Below are positions 8,745 through 16,714 of a DNA stretch of 38,521 nt, piece after piece. Both the position numbers and the translations under genes were made by a program. Source of the stretch: Albidovulum sp. (GTDB taxonomy: Bacteria > Pseudomonadota > Alphaproteobacteria > Rhodobacterales > Rhodobacteraceae); the NCBI GenBank assembly GCA_030837785.1, contig JAUQYA010000126.1, forward strand, positions 1 through 38,521, written 5' to 3'. Position 1 is the first letter of the stretch, and each line of letters starts with the position of its first letter. The notes under the pieces were generated by a model. The model was not told the origin of the DNA, did not search any database, and saw only the letters and a program-made list of their open reading frames with translations.

Positions 8745-9899
8745 ATGAATGCGATCGTCAAGGACATCGACCAGACGAAGATCAAGGAATGGTTCGAGCA
8801 CATGCATCGCAGCCCCGAGCTGTCGATGCAGGAGGCGAATACCGCCGATTACATCGCCGGAGAGCTGCGCGCCATCGGCGGTTTCGAGGTCGAGACCGCC
8901 ATCGGCAAGCACGGTATCGTCGCCAGCCTGAAGGTCGGCGACAGCGACAAGGCCATCGGGCTGCGCGCCGATTTCGACGCGCTGCCGATCCAGGAAGTCA
9001 ACGACCTGCCATACAAATCGACCGTGGCCGGTGTGGCGCATCTTTGCGGCCACGACGGCCATACCGCGATGCTGCTCGGTGCCGCCAAATATCTGGCCGA
9101 GAAGAAGAATTTCAACGGCACCGTGCGGCTGATCTTCCAGCCGGCCGAGGAAACCATGCAAGGCGGCCCGGCGATGATCGGCGACGGGCTGTTCCAGCGT
9201 TTTCCCGTCGACGCGGTCTTCGGCATGCACAACATGCCGGGGCTGGAACTGGGCAAGCTCTACTTCACCGAGGGCGATGCCATGGCCGCGGTCGACAACT
9301 GGGAGGTCGAGATCACCGGCAAGGGCGGACATGGCGCCTTCCCGGAACTGGCGATCGACCCGGTCGTCGCGGGATCGTCGCTGGTCATGGCGCTGCAAAC
9401 CGTGGTGTCGCGCAACGTGGCGCCGGCGCATAGCGCGGTGGTGACGGTGGGCGCGTTCCAGGCCGGGCAGGCCGGCAACGTGGTCGCCCACAGCGCGATC
9501 CTGCGCCTGTCGATCCGCACCACCACGCCCGAGGACCGCAAGCTGGTGCTGGACAACATCCGCCGCCTGATCCGCCAGCAAAGCGAATCCTTCGGCTGCA
9601 CCTCGGAAATCCGCGAGGGCGTGCCCGGCGCGGTACTGACCAACGACCCCGAGGAAACCCGCAAGGCCTGCCGGATCGCCCGCGATGCCTTCGGCGAGGA
9701 TCAGGTCTCGGGCGAGGGGCCGACCTATCTGGGGTCCGAGGATTTCGCCTTCATGCTGCAACAGCGCAAGGGCACTTACTGCTTCCTTGGCAATGGCGAC
9801 ACGAAATTCGTCCACCACCCCGAATATGTGCTGAACCAGCAGATCCTGCCGGTGGGCGCGGCCTATTGGGTGGCGCTGACGGAAGGCTATCTGCGTTGA
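8745..9899 (+). CDS. M20 family amidohydrolase (HipO/ILR1-like, M20D)
   Basis: 384 aa, normal length. A cytoplasmic metal-dependent hydrolase that removes acyl groups from N-acyl amino acids (hippurate or IAA-amino acid hydrolase type). Metal and catalytic residues are visible: HLCGHDGHTAMLLGAAKYL (HDGH), the QPAEE pair with the catalytic Glu, a His in MHNMPG, and LGSEDFAFML near the end. The central lid domain starts at VEITGKGGHGAFPE. ATG 8745 has an AGGAAAGGACGGA ribosome site. The specific substrate is not predictable. Confidence 0.9.
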   Translation: MNAIVKDIDQTKIKEWFEHMHRSPELSMQEANTADYIAGELRAIGGFEVETAIGKHGIVASLKVGDSDKAIGLRADFDALPIQEVNDLPYKSTVAGVAHLCGHDGHTAMLLGAAKYLAEKKNFNGTVRLIFQPAEETMQGGPAMIGDGLFQRFPVDAVFGMHNMPGLELGKLYFTEGDAMAAVDNWEVEITGKGGHGAFPELAIDPVVAGSSLVMALQTVVSRNVAPAHSAVVTVGAFQAGQAGNVVAHSAILRLSIRTTTPEDRKLVLDNIRRLIRQQSESFGCTSEIREGVPGAVLTNDPEETRKACRIARDAFGEDQVSGEGPTYLGSEDFAFMLQQRKGTYCFLGNGDTKFVHHPEYVLNQQILPVGAAYWVALTEGYLR

Positions 9900-9904
9900 A
9901 AGCA

Positions 9905-9928
9905 GAGGGGCGGCGAATGCCGCCCCTC
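9905..9928. terminator. Strong hairpin between convergent genes
   Basis: A perfect 10-bp stem, GAGGGGCGGC (9905-9914) and GCCGCCCCTC (9919-9928), with a GAAT loop, starting 6 bases after the M20 stop. No T-run follows on the plus strand, so it is a hairpin-type or bidirectional terminator serving this operon and the DUF1269 gene ending at 9971. Confidence 0.6.
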
Positions 9929-9970
9929 GCGTCAAGAGGTGCGCGGCCGGTCAAGCCGCGCCTCCGACCG

Positions 9971-10489
9971 TTACGCGCTGCCCGTCCTGGCGAGGGAGGC
10001 CTGAAGCCGCGCCTCCTGCTCCGGGGACAGCGAGGTGCGGATGACCTCGCCCTTGAACTGCGAGAGTTCGGCAAGAACCTTTTCCGGCTGTGCCTTGCGC
10101 ACCAGCACGAACAGGGCCGAGCTGTCAGGCTTCAGCTTGTCTGCAAGGTCGCGGATGAGATCGTCGTTGATGCCGTAATCCTCCAGCGAGCCTGACATGG
10201 CCCCCAGACCGGCGCCGGTGAGTCCGCCGACCGCAAACCCGGCCAGCGGGCTGAGAAACAGCAGCCCGACAAGGGTTCCCCAGAGAGCCCCGGAAAGGCC
10301 ACCCGACGCCGCCCCCGCGCCGACCAGATTGATGCTCTGTTTCAGGTTGATCTTGCCGTCCGGCTGCCGGACGACCACCACGGCATCGGCAAGATCGATC
10401 AGGTATTCCTTTTGCAGGCGGTTCAGTTGCGTCAGGACGCGGTCCGCTTCGTCCGGGGCGTCGAATGCTATTGCGACCAGTTCGGTCAT
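9971..10489 (-). CDS. DUF1269 family membrane-associated protein
   Basis: 172 aa. The N-terminal MTELVAIAFDAPDEADRVLTQL..DAVVVVR is a ferredoxin-like alpha/beta fold of DUF1269. A glycine-rich hydrophobic hairpin follows (about residues 60-100, GAGAASGGLSGALWGTLVG..GLTGAGLGAMSG) that may insert in a membrane. The end reads SALFVLVRKAQPEKVLAEL. AGGAG (minus strand, about 10496-10500) is 6 bases from ATG 10489; an in-frame ATG at 10492 is equally possible. Function unknown; the family is often stress-induced. It is adjacent to a second DUF1269 protein on the same strand, 109 bases apart. Confidence 0.82.
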   Translation of the reverse strand: MTELVAIAFDAPDEADRVLTQLNRLQKEYLIDLADAVVVVRQPDGKINLKQSINLVGAGAASGGLSGALWGTLVGLLFLSPLAGFAVGGLTGAGLGAMSGSLEDYGINDDLIRDLADKLKPDSSALFVLVRKAQPEKVLAELSQFKGEVIRTSLSPEQEARLQASLARTGSA

Positions 10490-10600
10490 CATGTTCTCCT
10501 GATCTGTCGATGGGGTATTTGGCGACAACGGCCTTGGGCCGCGGTCGCCCGGGTTGCAGTCGTCCGGTGTCCCGCACGGGGCGGGAAACCGGATCTGGTC

Positions 10601-11398
10601 TCAGAGCAACGCTTCTTTGGTCAGGCTCCAGGCGGCGCTCAGCTTGTCCGAGCGTTGGCGCGCGTCGGCCTTGATCCGCGCGATCCGCGCCTCGATTTCG
10701 GCTTTCCGTTCTGCGCTCGCGGTCTTCATCTGCTGCTCGGCATGGGCGATCTTCGCTTCGGCCTCGGACTTGATCGATTCAAGCCGGGCAGCGGCCTGGT
10801 CCCGCAGCTCGGTCAGCCGGGTCCGGGCCGCGTCCACCTTCCCCTCCAGCTTTTCCTTTTGTGCAGCACGCGCCTCGCGGGCCTCGTTCCTGAGTTGCTC
10901 CATCTCAAGCCGGGCATTCCTGGCATCTTCTTCGATCTGTGCATCCTCCACGTTGCTTCTCCATTCGCGGATGGCGGTGGCGCCCAGCTCGGCCAGTCGT
11001 GAGTCCAGGGGGGTGGTCCAGTCTTCGTCGATTTCCGCGACGATGGCGACATGGCCCGGCTTGACATCAAGCGCGACACGCTCGGCAAAGCGCAGAGGGG
11101 CGCCGGCCAGGGCAACATCGGTGACACCGCCAACAAGCGCCCCCCCGGCAACCCCCAGCGCCCATCCCGCAGGGCCGCCGAACAGGCCGATCAGCCCACC
11201 CGTCAACGCCCCAAGCGCAAGACCCAGCGGACCCTTCCCGGCAGCATCCTTGACGTCCAGCCTTCCGTCGGCCGATTTGCTGAGAACCGAATAACCATAG
11301 AGGCTAAGATCGCCGGCCTGGTCCAGTTCCTTGAGGGCCTGGATGCCCCCATAGGCGGCCGCTTCATTCGGAAAGGGTATGATGACGAACTTGGACAT
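10601..11398 (-). CDS. DUF1269-like protein with long C-terminal coiled coil
   Basis: 265 aa. The first 130 residues parallel the neighbouring DUF1269 protein: MSKFVIIPFPNEAAAYGGIQAL, then a Gly-rich hydrophobic stretch GLALGALTGGLIGLFGGPAG, then GHVAIVAEIDEDW. The last ~120 residues are highly charged Ala/Glu/Arg/Lys heptads (VEDAQIEEDARNARLEMEQL onward), a long coiled coil. It looks like a duplicated DUF1269 domain with an added helical rod. The start has GGAGA upstream on the minus strand. No function is known to me. It is divergent from the AraC regulator gene. Confidence 0.8.
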   Translation of the reverse strand: MSKFVIIPFPNEAAAYGGIQALKELDQAGDLSLYGYSVLSKSADGRLDVKDAAGKGPLGLALGALTGGLIGLFGGPAGWALGVAGGALVGGVTDVALAGAPLRFAERVALDVKPGHVAIVAEIDEDWTTPLDSRLAELGATAIREWRSNVEDAQIEEDARNARLEMEQLRNEAREARAAQKEKLEGKVDAARTRLTELRDQAAARLESIKSEAEAKIAHAEQQMKTASAERKAEIEARIARIKADARQRSDKLSAAWSLTKEALL

Positions 11399-11626
11399 GA
11401 CGGTTGTCTCCGTTGGTAGGATCGATATGGTCGAACTGAAAACCTTGTGATTCAAAGATAGCGAGCCGTTCGCCGATGTCGCTGTCCGGGCGCGCCAGCG
11501 ATGTATCCGGGCACGTCAATCGTCGCGCCAAAAGGCGGCCGGTCACTTGGCGGCTTCGACAGTTCGCGAACAGGTGATATGTGCGTGGCAGTGCGCGCAT
11601 CCAGACGCACCTGTAGAGGGACAAGC

Positions 11627-12655
11627 TTGAAAGAACTGACCGCCTCGGCCGTTGCGCCGCGTCTGATCGTGCAGTTGCTGGCGACAAATCGTGCCGGACA
11701 AGAGGAAATCTACCGGGAGGCCGGTCTCGATCCGGCCTTGATCGACAACATCGACCGCCGCATCGCCTGCGAGGACTTCCAGCGGTTCGCCGAGGTTGCA
11801 GCGGGCAAGAGCGACAATCCTCATGTCGGGCTCAATGCGATCTCCAGCTTTTTCCCCAGCGTCTTTGATGTCGTCAGCTTCACCATGCTGGCAAGCACGA
11901 CGCTGATGCGGGCGCTGGAGGCGCTGGTGAAATATTCCCCGCTCATCGACGAAAGCGTGGAGGTGACGCTGCGGCGAGATGAAACGGTGATCTCGCTGGT
12001 TGCCAGGCGGCGCCTCGGCCGGCCCCGGCCGATCGTGATCGACACGGGCGTTGCGGTCGTATTGCGGATACTGCGGTTGCTCGCCGCAGGCCGCCCGGTC
12101 AACCTCCATGCCGCGCAGTTCTCTTTTCCTGCACCACGGCAGGTCGAACTGCATGCGGAGGTGCTTGGCTGCACCGATATCACCTTCGGCGCACGGGATG
12201 ACGCGATCTCATTCCGGATCGCTGACCTGGATCACCCGATCCCGCGCCCGTCATCCATCGTCTCGACACTCTTGAACGAGTTGGCCGACAGCCAACTGGA
12301 GTTCCTCAGCCGCGCCAGCCTGGTGAGCATCAAGGCAAGGGAGGTCATCGCCCGGGGTATCGGCGGCTCGCCACCGACGCTTTCCTCGGCCGCTGCGGCG
12401 CTTCGCATGACACCGCGCACGCTTCAGCGGGCGCTTGAGCGGGAGGGCGTCAGTTTTCGACAGCTTGTTGACGATACCCAACGGCAGCACGCGCATTCAC
12501 GTCTGCGCTATTCGTCGAGAAGCATCAAGGAGATCGCTTTCGAGCTCGGCTTCAAGGAGCAGCGAAGCCTCCACCGCGCGAGCGTGCGGTGGTTCGGCAT
12601 GCCTCCGGCAGCCTATCGTCATTATGTGAAGACATCATCCAATGGAGCGGCTTGA
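11627..12655 (+). CDS. AraC family transcriptional regulator (PF12625-type N-domain)
   Basis: 342 aa from TTG 11627. The N-terminal AraC 'arabinose-binding' domain of the OruR/ArgR-like type (about residues 10-190, VGLNAISSFFPSVFDVVSFTMLAS) is followed by a double HTH_18 domain (PPTLSSAAAALRMTPRTLQRALEREG and SRSIKEIAFELGFKEQRSLHRASVRWFGMPPAAYR). TTG is preferred since GAGGG lies 6 bases before it and the protein then begins where family members do. ATG 11579 or 11501 would add 16 or 42 residues with no family resemblance. Its targets are unknown; the divergent DUF1269 genes are candidates. Confidence 0.85.
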   Translation: MKELTASAVAPRLIVQLLATNRAGQEEIYREAGLDPALIDNIDRRIACEDFQRFAEVAAGKSDNPHVGLNAISSFFPSVFDVVSFTMLASTTLMRALEALVKYSPLIDESVEVTLRRDETVISLVARRRLGRPRPIVIDTGVAVVLRILRLLAAGRPVNLHAAQFSFPAPRQVELHAEVLGCTDITFGARDDAISFRIADLDHPIPRPSSIVSTLLNELADSQLEFLSRASLVSIKAREVIARGIGGSPPTLSSAAAALRMTPRTLQRALEREGVSFRQLVDDTQRQHAHSRLRYSSRSIKEIAFELGFKEQRSLHRASVRWFGMPPAAYRHYVKTSSNGAA

Positions 12656-12694
12656 CGGGCGGCGTGTCGCCGGACGCGCCCTGCAAACGTCAGG

Positions 12695-12961
12695 GAGGTC
12701 CGGTCAAGGGAACCTGGCTTGCGGCGGGGCAGGGGGGTGGGTAGCGTCCTTGAATGCCCCAGCGCTCCCCTTTCCGCTATTTCAAGACGTCGCCCGAGGT
12801 CATCCGCCGCGCGGTGATGATGTATGTGCGCTTCCCTCTGTCGCTTCGAAACGTCGAGGATCTCCTGCACGAACGGGGCATCGTCATCTGCCACGAGACG
12901 GTGCGGTTCTGGTGGCACAGGTTCGGCCCGAGACGAGTTCGCATTCGTCCGACAGCACCCC
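12695..12961 (+). mobile_element. Internally deleted IS6-like element (MITE-like relic)
   Basis: Only about 267 bp. The left part (from about 12695) aligns with the third relic at 20743 onward, including the shared GGCTTG and TAGCGTCC/CAGCGTCC stretches before the transposase ATG. At 12930 the sequence jumps straight to the element's right end: GAGACGAGTTCGCAT here is the same as at 1602. Left end, about 58 codons of transposase and right end are therefore joined with the catalytic core removed. It cannot move itself but could be moved in trans. Confidence 0.65.
12754..12927 (+). pseudogene. IS6-like transposase, N-terminal fragment
   Basis: MPQRSPFRYFKTSPEVIR, RAVMMYVRFPLSLRNVEDLL and HERGIVICHETVRFWWHRFGP form the zinc-finger/HTH N-terminus of IS6-type transposases. 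Similarity stops at FGP, and the frame then runs on to 13083 through the element's right end and beyond. The DDE catalytic domain is absent. Confidence 0.75.
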
Positions 12962-13322
12962 GGGACAAGAGGCGCGCCCGGCTCCACCGATCCCGTCCGC
13001 GCCGGACCTACGCAACCGGCCGGCATGGAAAGGGCATCGCCGTCCGATCCGCCCGACGATTCGGCGACATCGCCTTGACTTAGGTCAATTCCCCGCTCAC
13101 GAGCCTGTGCGCTAGTGGGCATCAGGTTCCGCCCGCCCGTGGGGGAACGCGCCGGGCCTGCATAAGACGCACCGCCGGCCATCGCGCCGGGGTTCCGGCG
13201 CCGAGACGGGCGGGACGGGCTGGAGGAGTGTCAGAAATCCCGGCGGCGCCGTCGCGGAAAGGGGCGAGGGGTATCCTGGCCCGTCAGCCGCTGTCGTGCC
13301 CGCCGATAGCGGGAGGACGGAA
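12962..13322. other. Upstream region and probable long leader of the respiratory operon
   Basis: 361 bp without a credible gene. It carries the FNR-type box (13075-13088) and then about 200 bases of very GC-rich leader with several potential stems. I looked for a cobalamin or other common riboswitch and could not match one. A ribosome site, GGGAGGACGGAA, ends directly before ATG 13323. Confidence 0.5.
13075..13116 (+). promoter_or_regulatory. FNR/DNR-type box and class II promoter of the respiratory operon
   Basis: TTGACTTAGGTCAA (13075-13088) is a perfect palindrome of the CRP/FNR family form TTGAC-N4-GTCAA, close to the FNR/DNR consensus TTGAT-N4-ATCAA. A -10-like GCTAGT lies at 13111-13116, predicting a start near 13123. 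That puts the box centre (13081.5) at about -41.5, the class II activator position. Low oxygen or NO induction by FnrL, DNR or NnrR is the expected regime. The leader would be about 200 nt. Confidence 0.65.
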
Positions 13323-13502
13323 ATGACCGACGGCAAGAGCCGCGACGCCGGGACAGACGGTGGCAGGCCCGAGAACATACCCTTCATGCAGCAGGTCCTG
13401 GACAATCCGTTCCTGCTTTTGTTCCTCGGGATCACCATCCCGACCGTGCTCTACATCGTCTGGGGTGTGATGGAGATCGCCTCCATCCCCGTAGCGAACT
13501 GA
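13323..13502 (+). CDS. Small single-TM subunit of the heme-copper reductase operon
   Basis: 59 aa. A charged, Gly/Asp-rich cytoplasmic start (TDGKSRDAGTDGGRPENIP) is followed by one membrane helix, about residues 29-53 (NPFLLLFLGITIPTVLYIVWGVMEI). It is the first gene of the operon, 17 bases before subunit II, with a strong ribosome site. Small one-helix subunits commonly open B-type oxidase and related NO reductase operons. Recognition is by position and topology, not by motif. Confidence 0.75.
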   Translation: MTDGKSRDAGTDGGRPENIPFMQQVLDNPFLLLFLGITIPTVLYIVWGVMEIASIPVAN

Positions 13503-13519
13503 TCGGGCGAGGTACGGAT

Positions 13520-14074
13520 ATGGCCATTACCCCGCCGTCAAACCGCCTCTGGTGGAAGGAACCGATCCACGGCATCGAGCTTGGCTGGATCGTGATCGCC
13601 TTCCTGTGGGGGCTCTTCATGTTCTTCTTCATGATCGCCTGGCACTTCATCGGCCAGCAGAACCTGTCGAACGAGACCTACAAGATCAGGCCGGAGGTCT
13701 TCGTCGAACGGGTCGAGGCCTTCGCCGCCGAATTTCAGGCGGTCGGCGAGGACGGGGCGCCTCTCGAGGAGGACGGCGTGCCCGTGGTGCGCCCGCCGGC
13801 GGGCGGCGACGCCTACATCCTCGCCCGGCTGTGGGAGTTCTGGCCGATCCTCGAGCTGAAGAAGGGCGAAAGCTACCGCATCCACCTGTCCTCGGCCGAC
13901 TGGCAGCACGGCTTCTCGCTGCAACCCACGAACATCAACATCTCGGTCCACCCGGGATACGAGCACATCATCACCCTGACGCCCACCGACAGCGGCACGT
14001 TCGGCATCGTCTGCAACGAGTTCTGCGGGATCGGTCATCACACGATGACCGGGCGCATCCGGGTCGTGGACTGA
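13520..14074 (+). CDS. Heme-copper reductase subunit II with CuA centre
   Basis: 184 aa. One N-terminal TM helix (about residues 22-46) anchors a periplasmic cupredoxin domain. CuA ligands are complete: His in DWQHGFSLQ, then CNEFCGIGHHTM (Cys, Glu backbone, Cys, His, Met). The subunit accepts electrons from a periplasmic cytochrome c or copper protein and passes them to subunit I. The single anchor helix and short length are as in ba3-type and CuA-containing NO reductases. It lies 12 bases before subunit I. It carries an extra acidic loop of about 25 residues (GEDGAPLEEDGVP) between the helix and the core. Confidence 0.9.
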   Translation: MAITPPSNRLWWKEPIHGIELGWIVIAFLWGLFMFFFMIAWHFIGQQNLSNETYKIRPEVFVERVEAFAAEFQAVGEDGAPLEEDGVPVVRPPAGGDAYILARLWEFWPILELKKGESYRIHLSSADWQHGFSLQPTNINISVHPGYEHIITLTPTDSGTFGIVCNEFCGIGHHTMTGRIRVVD

Positions 14075-14086
14075 GGGAGAACAGCA

Positions 14087-15814
14087 ATGACATCCATTGA
14101 TGGAATCGCACCCGGCGCTGCGTCCGGGACGTCGTGGCGGACCTGCCGTTTCTCCGGCCTCAGGATCGAGGCCAATGCCGAGACGCTGATCAAGGCGAAT
14201 GCCGTGGCGGCGGTGCTGTTCCTCGCGCTCGGCGGCCTGATGGGGCTTCTGGTGGCGCTGACGCGCTGGCCGGCCGTGCAGCTACTGCCGGCGGAATGGT
14301 TCTACCTCGTGCTGACCGGGCACGGGGCCAACGTGCTCCTTTTCTGGATCATCTTCTTCGAGATCGCGGTGCTCTACTTCGCCTCGGCGGTGATCCTGGG
14401 ATCGCGGCTGGCGGCGCCCAAGGTGGCCTGGTTCGCCTTCCTTCTGATGGTCGTCGGCGGGATCATGGCGAATTACGCGGTGTTGCGCGGCGATTCGACG
14501 GTGATGTTCACCTCGTATCCGCCGATGATGGCCTCGCAGTGGTTCTACCTGTCGCTGATCATCTTCGCGGTCGGCGCGCTGATCGCGGTCTTCATCTTCT
14601 TCTGGACGCTGGTCATCGCCAAGAACGACAAGACCTATGACGGATCGGTCCCGCTGGTCACCTTCGGCGCGATCACGGCCGGCATCATCGCCGTCTTCAC
14701 CCTGGCCTCGGGGGCGATCATCCTGATCCCGACCTGGCTGTGGTCGCTGGGCCTGATCTCGAACATCGACACGCTGATGTACAAGGTGGTCTGGTGGGGG
14801 ATGGGCCATTCCAGCCAGCAGATCAACGTCTCCGCCCATGTGTCGATCTGGTACGCGATCGGCGCGATGGTCGTGGGGGCGAAACCGTTGTCCGAGAAGG
14901 TCAGCCGGATGGCCTTCTTCATGTATATCCTGTTCCTCCAGCTCGCCTCGGCCCACCACATCCTGGCCGAGCCGGGCATGTCGTCGAGCTGGAAGATCGT
15001 GAACACCTCCTACATGATGTATCTCGCCGTCATGGGCTCGATGATCCACGGCCTGACCGTGCCGGGCGCGATCGAGGCGGCGCAGCGGCGGAACGGCTTC
15101 ACCCGCGGCGCGTTCGAATGGCTGACCAAGGCGCCCTGGGGCAATCCGGCCTTCGCCGGCATGTTCCTGAGTCTCGTGATGTTCGGCTTCATCGGCGGCA
15201 TCTCGGGCGTGGTGCTCGGGACCGAGCAGCTCAACGTCCTGATGCACAACACGATCTACGTCCCCGGCCACTTCCACGGGACGGTGGTGGCGGGCACGAC
15301 ACTGGCCTTCATGGCGATGACCTACCTGGTGGTGCCGCTGATCTTCCAGCGCGACATCATGTGGCCGGGGCTGGCGAAATGGCAGCCCTTCGTCTTCGGC
15401 ATCGGCGCGGGCGGCATCTCGCTCTTCATGATGGGGGCGGGGACGCTCGGGGTGGCGCGGCGGCACTGGGACATGTCGCTGACCGACGCGGCCCATGCCT
15501 ACGAGTTCCCGGCGGCGGCCTATCTGATGATGGGTCTGAACGGGATCTCGGCCATCATGGCGGCCGTCGGCGGGGTGATGTTCATCGTCATCGTCGTCGC
15601 CTCGATCCTCGCCGGGCCGCGGCTCGACCGGCCGGGCGCGAAGCTCACCTTCCCGCTTCACGACAAGGGGCGCGAGGCGGTCAGCGAATACGGCAGCCAC
15701 ACCACGCTGAAACTGCCGGGCACGCTGATCCTGGTCGGCATCTTCTTCGCCTGCTTCGTGCTCTACTACTTCGTCAACTGGAAGTATCTGTCGGAACTGT
15801 GGCTGTTCCGCTGA
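14087..15814 (+). CDS. Heme-copper reductase subunit I lacking the active-site Tyr; predicted eNOR-type NO reductase
   Basis: 575 aa, about 12-14 helices. The low-spin haem ligands are His79 (LTGHGANVLLFW) and His397. The high-spin haem ligand is His395 (YVPGHFHG). The CuB ligands are His241 (GMGHSSQQIN) and His290/291 (SAHHILAEPG). Oxygen reductases of A and B type have a Tyr four residues after the first CuB His (HPxVY), cross-linked to it and needed for O2 cleavage; here that position is Gln245. Loss of this Tyr with all six His kept is the mark of NO-reducing members of the superfamily. With a CuA subunit II beside it, the best fit is the eNOR group described from Rhodothermus marinus. 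An alternative is a divergent oxidase. The gene has its own GAGGGAGA ribosome site. Confidence 0.85.
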   Translation: MTSIDGIAPGAASGTSWRTCRFSGLRIEANAETLIKANAVAAVLFLALGGLMGLLVALTRWPAVQLLPAEWFYLVLTGHGANVLLFWIIFFEIAVLYFASAVILGSRLAAPKVAWFAFLLMVVGGIMANYAVLRGDSTVMFTSYPPMMASQWFYLSLIIFAVGALIAVFIFFWTLVIAKNDKTYDGSVPLVTFGAITAGIIAVFTLASGAIILIPTWLWSLGLISNIDTLMYKVVWWGMGHSSQQINVSAHVSIWYAIGAMVVGAKPLSEKVSRMAFFMYILFLQLASAHHILAEPGMSSSWKIVNTSYMMYLAVMGSMIHGLTVPGAIEAAQRRNGFTRGAFEWLTKAPWGNPAFAGMFLSLVMFGFIGGISGVVLGTEQLNVLMHNTIYVPGHFHGTVVAGTTLAFMAMTYLVVPLIFQRDIMWPGLAKWQPFVFGIGAGGISLFMMGAGTLGVARRHWDMSLTDAAHAYEFPAAAYLMMGLNGISAIMAAVGGVMFIVIVVASILAGPRLDRPGAKLTFPLHDKGREAVSEYGSHTTLKLPGTLILVGIFFACFVLYYFVNWKYLSELWLFR

Positions 15815-15832
15815 CCTGACAGGAGCCAGCCC

Positions 15833-16714
15833 ATGCACACTGCCCTCGCCATGACCGTCTCGATCCTGAAGCTCAGGATCGGCTCCTTCATCGCGCTGGC
15901 CGCGCTGGTCGGAATCCTTGCCGGCGGCAACCGCCTGGGCTGGCTCGAAGCGGCCGTCTTCACCCTCGCCGTGCTGGGCGCCTCCGGCGCGGCGGGGGCC
16001 TTCAACCAGTATTTCGAACGTCGGACCGACCGGCTGATGGCGCGGACCTTCGCCCGGCCCTTCGCCAGCGGCCGGCTGAAGGAAGGGCCGATCTGGCCCT
16101 TGACCTTCACGCTCCTGCTCCTCGCCTCGATCGTCATGGGCTGGTCTGTGGGCGGCTCTCTCGCCGCCGTGCTGATCTTCCTCGGCGCCTTCACCTATGG
16201 CGTCGTCTACACGCTGTGGCTGAAGAAGCGCACGGTCTGGAACGTGGTGATCGGCGGTGCGGCGGGCAGCTTCGCGCTCCTGGCCGGCGCGGCGGCGGCG
16301 GCCGATCCCTTCGGACCGGCGCTCGGCCCGGTGCCGATCCTGCTTTCGGCGGCGCTCTTCCTCTGGACGCCGCCGCATTTCTGGGCGCTCGCCGCGCTCA
16401 GGGCCGAGGATTACCGCCGCGCTGGCATCCCGATGCTGCCGGTGGTGGCCGGGCCGGAAACCTGGGGGCCAGTGATCTTCCTGCATGTCGCGGTGCTGGT
16501 CACCCTGACCTTCGGGCCGCTGTTCTACGGCTTCGGACCGGTCTACGGGGTCTGCGCCGCTCTCGGCGGCGGCTGGTTCGTGGCGACGAGCTGGCGGCTG
16601 ATGAACACGCCGTCCAAGGATGCCGCGCGGGCGACGTTCCGCGCCTCGCTCGGCCATTTCGCACTGCTGTCGGCCGGCGTGGTGCTGGACCGGGGACTGG
16701 CATGGGCGCTCTGA
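15833..16714 (+). CDS. ctaB: Protohaem IX farnesyltransferase (haem O synthase)
   Basis: 293 aa, UbiA-type membrane prenyltransferase with about 9 helices. It converts haem B to haem O for heme-copper enzymes. The first Asp-rich motif is modified: NQYFERRTDRLMART instead of NxxxDxxxD, with Glu at the first acidic position. LWTPPHFWALAA and the second-motif region DYRRAGIPMLPVV are typical. It sits 18 bases after subunit I, so the enzyme probably carries haem O or, with ctaA elsewhere, haem A. Its stop overlaps the SCO start. Confidence 0.92.
   Translation: MHTALAMTVSILKLRIGSFIALAALVGILAGGNRLGWLEAAVFTLAVLGASGAAGAFNQYFERRTDRLMARTFARPFASGRLKEGPIWPLTFTLLLLASIVMGWSVGGSLAAVLIFLGAFTYGVVYTLWLKKRTVWNVVIGGAAGSFALLAGAAAAADPFGPALGPVPILLSAALFLWTPPHFWALAALRAEDYRRAGIPMLPVVAGPETWGPVIFLHVAVLVTLTFGPLFYGFGPVYGVCAALGGGWFVATSWRLMNTPSKDAARATFRASLGHFALLSAGVVLDRGLAWAL

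Noticed and set aside
13130..13322. Cobalamin or other riboswitch before the respiratory operon
   Set aside because: No match to the B12 box or other conserved cores; kept only as an unexplained leader.
14282..16657. 791-codon minus-strand open frame across subunit I and ctaB
   Set aside because: Low-complexity Arg/Glu/His/Gln sequence opposite well-recognised genes; the high GC3 of this DNA removes stop codons in that frame.
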